Shown here: positions 1 to 29,177 of the stretch, one piece after another | How the letters are laid out: each line of letters opens with the position of its first letter | How positions within the stretch are numbered: position 1 is the first letter of the stretch | Source: Pseudorasbora parva | Lineage: Eukaryota; Chordata; Actinopteri; Cypriniformes; Gobionidae | DNA: 64,000 nt | Assembly: GCF_024679245.1 (NCBI RefSeq) | Contig: NC_090186.1 | Span: forward strand, 44,338,569 to 44,402,568 | Reading direction: 5' to 3' | Program-made: the position numbers and the translations under genes | The notes under the pieces: model-generated | The model's database searches: none | The model's input: the letters and a program-made list of their open reading frames with translations, nothing else | What the model was told of the DNA's origin: nothing

Positions 1-753
1 GAACTGAGAGCCGTGCTGGAACAGACGGAGAGAGTTCGCAAACTTGCAGAGCAAGAACTTACTGAAGCAACTGAGAGGATGCAACTCTTGCACTCCCAAA
101 ACACTAGCCTCATCAACCAAAAGAAGAAGCAAGAATCGGATTTGCTTCAGCTGCAAAATGAAATGGAGGAGCTGGTGCAAGAGAGCCGCAATGCAGAAGA
201 AAAGGCGAAGAAAGCCATCACTGATGCTGCTATGATGGCTGAGGAGTTGAAGAAAGAGCAAGACACTAGTGCACATCTTGAACGGATGAAAAAGAACATG
301 GAGCAGACCATTAAGGACCTGCAGCATCGTCTCGATGAAGCCGAGCAAGTCGCGATGAAAGGAGGGAAGAAGCAGCTACAGAAAATGGAGGCTCGTATCC
401 GAGATCTTGAGAGCGAGTTGGACGCAGAGCAAAAGCGAGGCTCTGAGGCCATTAAAGGCGTGAGGAAGTATGAGCGACGCATTAAGGAGCTCACTTATCA
501 GACAGACGAGGATCGCAAGAACTTGGCAAGGCTGCAGGACTTAGTGGACAAGCTACAACTCAAAGTAAAATCCTACAAGCGCTCCGCCGAGGAAGCCGAA
601 GAACTGGCAAATGTAAACATGGCTAAATTACGAAAGCTGCAGCACGAGCTTGAAGAGGCGGAGGAGCGCGCAGACATCGCAGAGTCTCAAGTGAACAAAC
701 TGCGTGCTAAAACAAGAGATGGAGTACCTGGAAAGAAGTCCCAGGATGAGTAA
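1..753 (+). CDS. Sarcomeric myosin heavy chain, C-terminal rod (5' part outside window)
   Basis: Open frame from base 1 ([11 protein letters not shown]...) to the TAA at 751-753, 250 codons before the stop. The protein is a heptad-rich charged coiled coil typical of the light meromyosin end of class II striated-muscle myosin heavy chain, with family landmarks such as [15 protein letters not shown], [11 protein letters not shown] and [10 protein letters not shown] stretches, then a short non-helical tail ending in KKSQDE. This part of the rod assembles thick filaments. The ATG at 13 is internal, not a start, because the frame is open upstream. No intron interrupts the 750 bases, although this region of vertebrate sarcomeric MYH genes is normally split by several introns (family knowledge). 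Which paralogue it is (atrial, slow or MYH7B-like) cannot be fixed from the tail alone. Confidence 0.95.
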   Translation, partial: ELRAVLEQTERVRKLAEQELTEATERMQLLHSQNTSLINQKKKQESDLLQLQNEMEELVQESRNAEEKAKKAITDAAMMAEELKKEQDTSAHLERMKKNMEQTIKDLQHRLDEAEQVAMKGGKKQLQKMEARIRDLESELDAEQKRGSEAIKGVRKYERRIKELTYQTDEDRKNLARLQDLVDKLQLKVKSYKRSAEEAEELANVNMAKLRKLQHELEEAEERADIAESQVNKLRAKTRDGVPGKKSQDE

Positions 754-855
754 CGTTCAGTCTTTAGTGGTGCAATCACACCTAGATTAGTTCACTAGCA
801 CATCTACAAATGCATCTTATTTTACAACTTCTAAAGCATTAAACTTTTGTCAAAC

Positions 856-861
856 AATAAA
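856..861 (+). terminator. Polyadenylation signal AATAAA of the myosin gene
   Basis: An AATAAA hexamer lies about 100 bases after the myosin stop codon, a plausible 3'UTR end. Position and motif are seen; use is inferred. Confidence 0.55.
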
Positions 862-904
862 AGGGTCAAAGACCGGATGTCACCATGTGTTTATATACAG
901 TACC

Positions 905-1575
905 AGTCCAAAGATTAGAAACATTATTATTTTAATGTTTTTGAAATTAGTCTCATGCTCATCAAGCCTGCATTTATTTGACCTGAAATACATAAAAAAG
1001 GGTTAAATTGTGACACATTATTACAATCTAAATATAATTTAAAATATAATTTATTTCTGTAATCAAAGCTGAATTTTCAGCATCATTCCTCCAGACCTCA
1101 GTGATGATTTATTGTCAATGTTGAAAAAAGTTGTGCAGCTTATTTTTTATTTTATTTTATTTCTTCTTAATAGCCTGTGATACTTTTTATCAGGATTATT
1201 TGATGAATTAAAACTTTAAAAAGAACAGCATTTTTTTAATAGAAATCTTTTGTAACAATATACACTACCATGCAATAGTTTGGGCTCAGTAATTTAGTTT
1301 CCTTTCTTTTTTTGGACAGAAATGTATACTTTTATTCAGCAAGGATGCATTAAATTGATAAAAAGTTAATCATCATATGAGAATAATTTCTGAAGGATCA
1401 TGTGACACTGAAGACTTGAGTAATGATGATGATAAATTCAGCTTTGATTACAGAAATAAATTATATTTTATGTTGTTACAAAAAAATATTTTAAATTGTA
1501 ATATTTCAATTATATTTCAAATAAATGCAGGCTTGATGCGCATTAGACTCATTTTAAAAACATTAAAATAACAAG
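905..1575. repeat. Inverted dispersed repeat (fish hairpin-type element)
   Basis: Two arms (about 905-1130 and 1264-1575) are degenerate reverse complements. They share the strings CATCAAGCCTGCATTTATTTGA and its complement, and ATCATGTGACACTGAAGACT-like text. Related copies occur at 12525-12740, 37185-37440, 38800-39060 and 52190-52380, so this is a dispersed family. The small reading frame inside it (1377-1571) is not a gene. Confidence 0.6.
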
Positions 1576-2906
1576 CTTCTTATCTGTACTGTACATACAA
1601 AAACATATTAAATGCAAGTGTCTACTTTCACATTTCATCTTTTAAGAAAATAAAGTGTAAAATTGTCATTTGGCGTAATGATCCAGGCTTTAATTTTATG
1701 ATTACATCTTTAAATAAACATAAAATACCATTATTTGTTTTCTTGAAGTAGAAGTTTTGTCATTCAGAGAAATGTTTTTGTCATTTAGAGTAGTTCAAAC
1801 TCTCTGTTACGCCACAGTATTATCCATTACACTGAAGGACGGGATCATTGACTTTAGCAATTATTAATATTACAGATAGATGAGGAATGGTTAGCACTGA
1901 CAAATGTGTTACACTTAATAAATATCACTATTTTAATGCATTTTTTTTGTATTGTTTGGTTTGTGTCATTGATTTATTTTAGATGATCACAGAGAGCGTT
2001 GTTAAGCACTACAAAAAGCCTAAAAAATATTTAAAGTAAATGCAGATCCAACAGCTCGAGCAGCACTTTATCAAGGGAAAGAGAGCAGTATTGAGGATTG
2101 CAATGGTCAGAATAAAAACTTACCAATTTTTCTGAACAGAGAGTCATAAAGTCAAAAGAGATCATCGAGGGGATTCTCCATCCAAAATATCCTGATTGTG
2201 ATTTATGCTGGCAAACAGAAATTATTCATAAATATAGCTGCAAGCGGTCATTTTTGGGGCTGAGCAAGTCAGACATAAAGTGCTGATTATTTTTCAACAT
2301 TTCTTACGCCGAAATCTATGTAGGTTTTTGCTTAGAAAAATCTCAAAATTAAACAGGACACTGACCCATCGCTGCCGCATACATATTTCCACTCTTATGT
2401 CGTAATGAGATGTCACGTACAAATGTAAGTTCAATATATCACATATAAATATAAAAATATTATAGGAAAATATATATAATTTTAATGACACACTGACATT
2501 TTTTAAACAAATTTTGTTGCACGTAAATGTAATTTTAACAAGAAAATTATGTTTTAACTATAATATCAATTATTACAAAAATATATATAATGATAATGAC
2601 ACTATTACGAGAAAATGTTTTAACAAGAACAAATTTCAATTGAACGACAGCATCATGTTATTATGGAGTAGAAAAAAAATATGTATGTGGCAGTAACATA
2701 CTAATGTACAGGATTTTGTCACATTAATTAATACATAATTTAAAGCTGTATTACATTATTTTTTGACGCTTGAAATGCCCTTTTCATCTTCGATCCAAAT
2801 GTGATTGAACAATACCATAAAACCAACACTCAAAATGAAATCTTTGCTTAGAATTTGAAATGCATTGACATGATGAGAAGCCAAAATAAAAGAAAAAGCC
2901 TATATT
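1576..2906. other. AT-rich intergenic DNA, no gene seen
   Basis: Very AT-rich sequence with homopolymer runs and no long conserved reading frame, RNA gene or clear element ends. Confidence 0.5.
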
Positions 2907-3330
2907 TAAAGCTCCACTGTGTGATATTTTCCCCCATCTAGTGGTGTAAAGGTTTATGACCATCCAGTGAATATTAGTTTCTGTTCCTCTCAATTCTGAT
3001 TTCGTTTTAACTCCTACGGTGGCTGATTTAGTCCAAGATTAACACGACAATCCTCCTCTTCACATTCGACACGGTGCCATCGAGTGTTAAAAGGCGAAAG
3101 GCGAAGCTTGAATTTACGGGTATGTCCCTCTTTGGCTGCTGTACTTTCAAGATGGAGGAGCAACATGGCGACCGGCATCCGAACCCCTCACCCGTATGTG
3201 TTTTCAATGGGATATTATAAACTTACGAGAATACTTAATTACTTAAAAGAAGTAAATATACATTAATAAGCACATATATTTGTGAAAGAACTAAGTGTTT
3301 TTAGCTAAGAATAAACTAAAAAAGTTACAA
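2907..3330. repeat. MITE-like repeat starting AAAGCTCCACTGTGTGATAT
   Basis: The same sequence, including the CACATTCGACACGGTGCCAT and CGAAGCTTGAATTTACGGGT blocks, recurs as an outer element at 37463-38708. The left end matches AAAGCTACACTGTGTGATAT there, and that copy ends in the inverted form ACACAGTGTAGCTTT. Confidence 0.65.
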
Positions 3331-4139
3331 CAAATGATATATGAAGACACAAAAAAAAACACAACACTGATCATTTATCCCATTTATTTTCACATTTCAG
3401 TTTAGCCGACCAAAAGCAATTCAGAAACTGTTTTAGGCCAACCACATTTCAAATGGGAGCAGCACAGAATTTCATAGAAAAATAGGACAAACATTTGACC
3501 ATCTCTTCAGCAGTAACAATCTAAAACTATTCAAAGTAAAATCAGTTCAGTACTTCTGCAACTCGGTACTGTAAAATACAATTTATGTACATCTCTAACA
3601 TATAGATAGCACACAAAGCATCTCTCTAAACTTCCCTTTTTAATGGAATACCTACATATTTACAATCCATACCGTTACAAAAAGAGCAGCATCTCTTTAA
3701 AAGCCCATTCTGTTCGTTCTATACGCTTCTTTTCCAACTGCATGGTTTAAGTCTGACACTATCAAACATCTTTCAATATTATGCAGAGAAAATTCAAGCC
3801 TCGGTATATATACAAACATAAAATATATATTGATAGTCAATCAAACGACAGGATTTAAACACAGCAGGTCAATTTTCATTCTACTAGCAGTATAGTTACA
3901 CTGGGCCAGATACAACCTGTATCCGTTCCCAACCACTTAATAAGTTACATAAAACATGCAAATATTGCATTAATTTTGTTGATCATAAATTACAAACTTT
4001 GGGGCGAAGACACGTGGACGGGGAAAGTGTTCATAACTTACACTGAGGGGGATAGAATTATATTTGTAGACAAAAACCTTTGGTTCGTTCTCTTTTTTTG
4101 TGCAACAGGACCAATTAGGCTCTTCAAAATAAAGTTGCA
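3331..4139. other. Non-repetitive-looking DNA; possible distal 3'UTR of slc25a29
   Basis: No reading frame of interest. The minus strand has an AATAAA at 3388-3383. If the slc25a29 3'UTR were very long it could end here, but repeats between this point and the stop make that uncertain. Confidence 0.25.
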
Positions 4140-4900
4140 CAGAGTGTGGACACTTCTGGTAAATTTAGGGAAACTTTCCAAAAATTCAGGGAAAAAAGTT
4201 TCCACAAATCCTGGAAAGTTTTCTAAAAATCCTCAAATATTTCGAAAAATTCTGAATTTTTGTTCCCAAAATCCTGGAAAGTTTCCAAATATGAGAGAAA
4301 TTTTCCAAAAATTATGAACATTTTCCAAAAATCAGAAAACATTTCCAAAAATTCTCGAAAAGTTTCCATACATCCTGGAAAAGTTTCCAAAAATCATCGA
4401 AAGTTTCTAAAACTCCTAAAACATTTCCAAAAACTCTGGAAAAGTTTCAATAAATCCTGGAAAGTTTTCTACAAATCCTTTAATGTTTCGAAAAATTCTG
4501 AATTTTTTTCCCAAAATCCTGGAAAGTTTCCAAATATGAGAGAAAATTTCCAAAAATTCTGAAAAAGTTTCCATATTTCCTGGAAAAGTTTCCATAAATC
4601 CTAGAATAGTTTCAAAAAATCATCGAAAGTTTCTAAAACTCCTAAAACATTTCCAAAAATTCTGGAAACGTTTCAACAACGTTTTCGAATATTTCGAAAA
4701 ATCCAGGATTTTCCCCAAAATCCTGGAAATTTTCCAAATATGAGAAATTTTCCAAAAATTCTGAAAAAGTTTCCATAAATCCTAGAATAGTTTCCAAAAA
4801 AAAATCATTGAAAGTTTCCAAAACTCCTAGAATATTTCCAAAAACTCTGGAAAAGTTCCAATAAATCCTGGAAACCTTCTGGAAACTTTGAAACCCTACT
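4140..4900. repeat. Degenerate tandem repeat built on GGAAAGTTTCCAAAAAT
   Basis: Imperfect repeats of about 35-45 bases combine (T)TTCCAAAAATTCTGGAAA and AGTTTCCATAAATCCTGGAAA. TTCC/GGAA spacing makes each unit partly self-complementary. Frames on both strands (for example 3976-4317, 4260-4562 and 4974-4642) translate only the repeat and are not genes. Confidence 0.75.
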
Positions 4901-5164
4901 TCAAAATCTGTATTATTCAAGCCAAAACAATTCAAGTAGGCAACAAAAATGTTCGGGGAAAGATTAGCAAACATAATTTGTTGTCTAACATATTAATTGC
5001 ACAAGATGAGGCCAAGATATCGCAACCGTTCTGGCAATATCACCAGCAGCTTCAAGGTTCAAGGTGCAGGTTTAGAATAAAGAATAAAAACATCACATTA
5101 ACAAGCACTAAATTCTCCAGCTCCAGAATCACATTTGTCAGATTGTGTAGGTGGGGTTGAGAGT

Positions 5165-5261
5165 AGGGTTGCAAACTGTCCATAAACTTTCCAGGATTTT
5201 GGGGAACATTTCCGACACTTTTGGAAAGTTTCTGTACATTCACAGCAAATTTGCAACCCTA
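5165..5261. repeat. Short palindromic MITE with AGGGTTGCAAA termini
   Basis: About 97 bp bounded by AGGGTTGCAAAC and ATTTGCAACCCT, with internal GGAAAGTTTC / AACTTTCC text like the array at 4140-4900. The two are probably one transposon family. Confidence 0.6.
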
Positions 5262-5657
5262 GCTAAGAGTAAAATGAGATGAAAAATTGACTAATACAAA
5301 ATGACCTATAACCATAAGACTGGTCTGCACATTGCAATTTAAAGAATGCTGTCCGCCCACACTGAAGCTGATGAATGTAGGAGGATTTGTTTAGACGCTC
5401 AATGTAGCAAAACTAGTTTAGTTCTGCCAGGTCAAACCCAGAGGAGCCCGAAGCTGTCGATTACATCAACACGCAAACTCTTACTTTCAGACGTCGGATT
5501 CTTTCTTTCAGCTGTTCTCGTAAGGCAGAAACAGGGAACCATTGACCAATGAATATAAAAAATATATTTACAAATGCAGTTAACAGATCTCAAGTCATTG
5601 TACAGGTTGTGCAATTACGTTTACAGTGGACAGACAGACTGCTCGCCGCACACTATA
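5262..5657. other. Intergenic or 3'UTR-like DNA
   Basis: No supported gene or repeat ends. Small overlapping frames on both strands have no recognisable family content. Confidence 0.3.
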
Positions 5658-5865
5658 CAGTACTGTCCACAAGTCTTAGGCACATTATTACAATTTTCAC
5701 CTCCAAAATGTTTTTAAGCCAGTTATTATATTTTGTAATAGTGTGTTAGTCGGTAATATCAGTTTACATTTATTTTGCCGTTAATTATAATAATCCATTG
5801 CAGTGTGACAGCAGCTGATCCACACGGAGATCTAATCTCACCATCATCGAGTCCGTCTGAGATTA

Positions 5866-6276
5866 CACTGCAATAAATGCTTTTCTTACTTAGTATGTTT
5901 GTCTTGTTTCTATTCAAAATATCTACAAATTCTTACATTAAGAAACATTAACTAGACAAGTACAAATTTGTGTCTTGTTTTGGGAAGAAATAACTAAAAA
6001 TTAAGCGAGTTCTGTCTTACAATAAGATAAATAATCTCCCATTGGGGCGAGTAAAATAATATTAATTCAAACAGAAAACAAGATTATTTTTCTCACCCCA
6101 TTGGCAGATTATTTATCTTATTTTAAGCAAAAACTCTCTTCATTTTGAGTTATTTTCCCCAAAACAAGACAATTACTTTTGCTTGTCTAGGAAATACTTC
6201 TTGTTTTAAGAATTTTTAGACGTTTGGACTAGAAACAAGACAAAAATACTGAGGAAGAAGAGCATTTTTTGCAGTG
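5866..6276. mobile_element. Palindromic MITE, CACTGCA(A/T)(A)AAATGCTTTTC termini
   Basis: Begins CACTGCAATAAATGC and ends GCATTTTTTGCAGTG, with arms that are near reverse complements (TCTGCCAATGGGGTGAGAAA-type text and its complement). A second, better preserved copy is at 39790-40196. No protein is coded, so it is non-autonomous. Confidence 0.8.
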
Positions 6277-6793
6277 TACACAGACAAAATCCACAAGAAC
6301 CGCCACAACATCTCCGAGACGCTTGAAGAAACTCCTGCAAAGCTCCAGTACTGAGAACAGTTTTAGACACTTGTGTAAAAACGCTGTAAAGTGAGATGGT
6401 TTCAGAAATAACGTCATAAATAGATTTAGTTGATCAATGAACTCCTAATAACTAAATCAGATCAGTGTTTGGTGTGACCCGTTGCTTTTGTCTGCTTCAC
6501 TTGCTCAAGAGTTCTTCAGGAGCTTTGCAGGAGCTTCTTCAAGAGTCTGGAGATGTTGAGGCAGTTCTTGTGGATTTTGTCTCTTCATGTAATCTCAGAC
6601 GGACTCGATGACGGTGAGATTAGATCTCCGTGTGGATCAGCTGCTGTCACACTCAAATCTCACTGCAATGGATTATTACAATTAACAGCAAAATAAATGT
6701 TTGAAAATGCAAACTTATATTACACTACTATTGCAAAATATATAAAAAACTGGCTTAAAAAAAAATGCGTGGGGTGAAAATACTAACATGCCT

Positions 6794-6994
6794 AAAGCTG
6801 ATAATACACAGGGCAACTTTTTGAGCAATGTTGCTGCTAGGTGTTTCTCTGGGCACTTTCCCCTTGAGAATGGGCAACAAATTCCTATCTGGTTATCCAA
6901 AGAGAAATTTGTTTCCCATTCCCAAAGGGGAAAAGCCCAGAGAAACATCTTTCAGCAACATTGCTCAAAAAGTTGCCCTGTGTATTATCAGCTT
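6794..6994. mobile_element. Palindromic MITE of about 200 bp
   Basis: Left end AAGCTGATAATACACAGGGC and right end GCCCTGTGTATTATCAGCTT are reverse complements, and the pairing continues inward for about 40 bases on each side. Confidence 0.8.
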
Positions 6995-7633
6995 AAAGGG
7001 TTAGTTCAGCCACAAATGAAATGTCTGTCATTAACTCCTCTCTCTAATGTCGCTCCACACCCGTAAGACCTCCGTTCATCTTCACACACAGTTTAAGATA
7101 TTTTATATTTAGTCCGAGAGCGTATGCAAGTGTATGCACACTATACTGTCCATGTCCAGAAAGGGAATAAAAACATCATCACAGTAGTCCATATGAGACA
7201 TCAGTGGGTTAATTAGAGTCTCTTGAAGCATCCAAAATACATTTGGGTCCAAAAATAACAAAAACTACGACTTTATTCAGCATTGGCTTCTCTTCCGCGT
7301 TTGTGTTCAATCCTCAAATAAAGATTCAAACGGTTATGAATCAGCGTGCTGAATAAAGTCGTAGTTTTTGTTATTTTTGGACCCAAATGTATTTTGGATG
7401 CTTCAAGAGACTCTAATTAACCCACTGATGTCTCATATGGACTACTGTGATGATGTTTTTATTCCCTTTCTGGACATGGACAGTATAGTGTGCATACACT
7501 TGCATACGCTCTCGGACTAAATATAAAATATCTTAAACTGTGTGTGAAGATGAACGGAGGTCTGACGGGTGTGGAGCGACATTAGGGAGAGGAGTTAATG
7601 ACAGACATTTCATTATGGGTGAACTAACCCTTT
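6995..7633. mobile_element. Foldback element with arms of about 300 bp
   Basis: Starts AAAGGGTTAGTTCAGCC and ends GTGAACTAACCCTTT. Each half (about 6995-7305 and 7325-7633) is almost the exact reverse complement of the other, meeting around 7315. One arm recurs alone at 21140-21497. It lies only 80 bp downstream of the slc25a29 stop, so a normal 3'UTR would carry it as a hairpin. Confidence 0.85.
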
Positions 7634-7713
7634 AAGAGTTTTGCACAGTACTGTATATTCGTAGCCATAATTCGGGAAGTGCTATACTTCGAAACGAAGT
7701 CCGATGAGGCTAC

Positions 7714-27664
<19,951 letters not shown>

Positions 27665-29140
27665 CACTGCTTCAAGCTGACAGAAAGCTTCCCTTTAACG
27701 TTAGATGAGTGTAAGTCGCTTTTGCTGTTTATTTGCTCGGGCCTGTCCTGTGAGAGTTGCAGCAGAAGCGTAACAGAAGCGTAGAAGAAACTCGCTCTAC
27801 GCCGACTTTAGGTCACTAATCAGGTCGTAGTGGAAAATTTCACCTACTAGCTTGACTCCCACCTGCCGAGTTAGCTGTCTATTTGTGTACGGGGTTGTGA
27901 TGGACGGGTGTCGGCGAGGAGGTGTGTGCGCAAGCGCCCAATCGCGGCCCGCGGATTTAAAAAAAGGATTCCTGTTTCTCTTTTCGGAGTCACCGCGTTG
28001 ACTCGCTTTTCCGGGTTCTTTACTGTGTTGCTAATATTCAAATTCAGATCTTTCCTATTTGACGGTTACCGACAACGTCATCGCTAGGTTTTAAATATTC
28101 AGTAGCGAATCCCTCGTGATAGGACGCTACCTAATTAATATTCATGATCTTGTGCTCGCCGTAGTAGCTAGTGTTTGGGAGTTGGTTTGTTCGGATGGTT
28201 TATTTCATTGAATTTGCAAATTGCAAAACTACAATAATAATGATAATAATAATTTTATAGATAAATAAATATGTGTCACTGCTGCGGTTATATTTTCCGG
28301 ATCGCACTTTACGAATCGAATCGTTCGAAAAGAATCAGGTCAAACAAATATTCATTGGACTCTTTACTATGGCGAAGGCGTGTTGTTAATATTCAAAAAC
28401 TCTGTTTTTTTTCTATTAGACGGTTACCGAGAACGTCATCGCTAGCGTTTGAATATTCAGTAGCAAATCCCTCGCGATAGGACGCTACCGTATTAATATT
28501 CATGATTTTCTTTGGGAGTCGATTCGATGCTTAATTTCATTGAAATTATCTCTGTTTCACTCTAAACTAAATGTTTCTTTTTTTAGATAAATAAATGTTT
28601 GTCACTGCCCTTGTTATATTTTCCAGATCGTGGATGGATTCTCTGCCGCACTTCGTCGGAACACTTCGCGAATCGATTCAATAGAATCTTTGCGGTCTAA
28701 AAAGATTCATTGGACACGTAATGTTTCTTCCGCGTTGCATCAGCATGTGTTTATTCCGATCAAACGCGAATGGTGCAATGCGTTGTGCGAACATGTGCGC
28801 TTTTCTGTAATCAATTCAAACTAAAGGTTTATTCATCAAACTCGTAACAATGCGGTATGCAATAATACATTGCCATGAAATTACTAAATGACGAGTTATA
28901 AAGATGAATCGTGTATAATGCAAGCGACGTGTAATGCTTTTAAATCAGAAAGTGTATGAAGAAGCTGGTGTAGATGTCAAAGGAACCACGTGAGGATGAG
29001 GGACTGTTACAAAAGGACTGCGCAGATCAAACACACACACACACACACACGACCTTTACGGGATTATGTCAGGGTTGCATTACACAATTTTATATATCAG
29101 AAGCATTAATAATGTCATAGGCAGGTAAAGCAGTTGGACG
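27665..29140. promoter_or_regulatory. Bidirectional 5' region between slc25a29 and slc25a47
   Basis: 1476 bp separate the two start codons, which face away from each other. The left third is richer in CpG than its surroundings. The centre holds a 355-bp tandem duplication (28010-28715). CACGTG (E-box) is at 28987-28992 and a TATATAT string at 29091-29097, about 45 bp before the slc25a47 ATG. The 5'UTRs of both genes must start here or in an unseen upstream exon. Frames inside are not genes. Confidence 0.6.
28010..28715. repeat. Tandem duplication, two units of about 355 bp
   Basis: Copy 1 (about 28010-28360) and copy 2 (about 28365-28715) share in order TGTTG(C/T)TAATATTCAAA, GACGGTTACCG(A)(C/G)AACGTCATCGCTAG, AATATTCAGTAGC(G/A)AATCCCTCG, GATAGGACGCTACC, TTAATATTCATGAT, GATAAATAAAT, TTATATTTTCC(G/A)GATCG and ATTCATTGGAC. 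Offsets are 355-358 for most blocks and 326 near the right side. Confidence 0.85.
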
Positions 29141-29177
29141 ATGCATTTCGCAGACTTCCTTGCAGGATCAGTTGGAG
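29141..29177 (+). CDS. slc25a47: slc25a47 coding exon 1
   Basis: ATG CAT TTC GCA GAC encodes [12 protein letters not shown], donor GTAGGC, phase 1. A few residues longer than the mammalian start; ATG 29141 is the only one in frame. Confidence 0.88.

Larger units (their letters stand above)
5658..7654. mobile_element. Composite nested transposon region downstream of slc25a29
   Basis: Outer arms are inverted relative to one another. ACAGTACTGTCCACAAGTCT at about 5658 pairs with TTTTGCACAGTACTGTAT at about 7638, and about 5786-5865 is the reverse complement of about 6587-6690 (shared GATCCACACGGAGATCTAAT and its complement). Three other elements lie inside: 5866-6276, 6794-6994 and 6995-7633. 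Confidence 0.6.

Noticed and set aside
13..753. A complete small coiled-coil gene starting at the ATG at 13
   Set aside because: The frame is open to base 1 and the text continues the myosin rod; the ATG is internal by family comparison.
3331..5657. A separate minus-strand gene's 3'UTR
   Set aside because: Only AT content and a lone AATAAA suggest it; no coding exon in the window belongs to such a gene.
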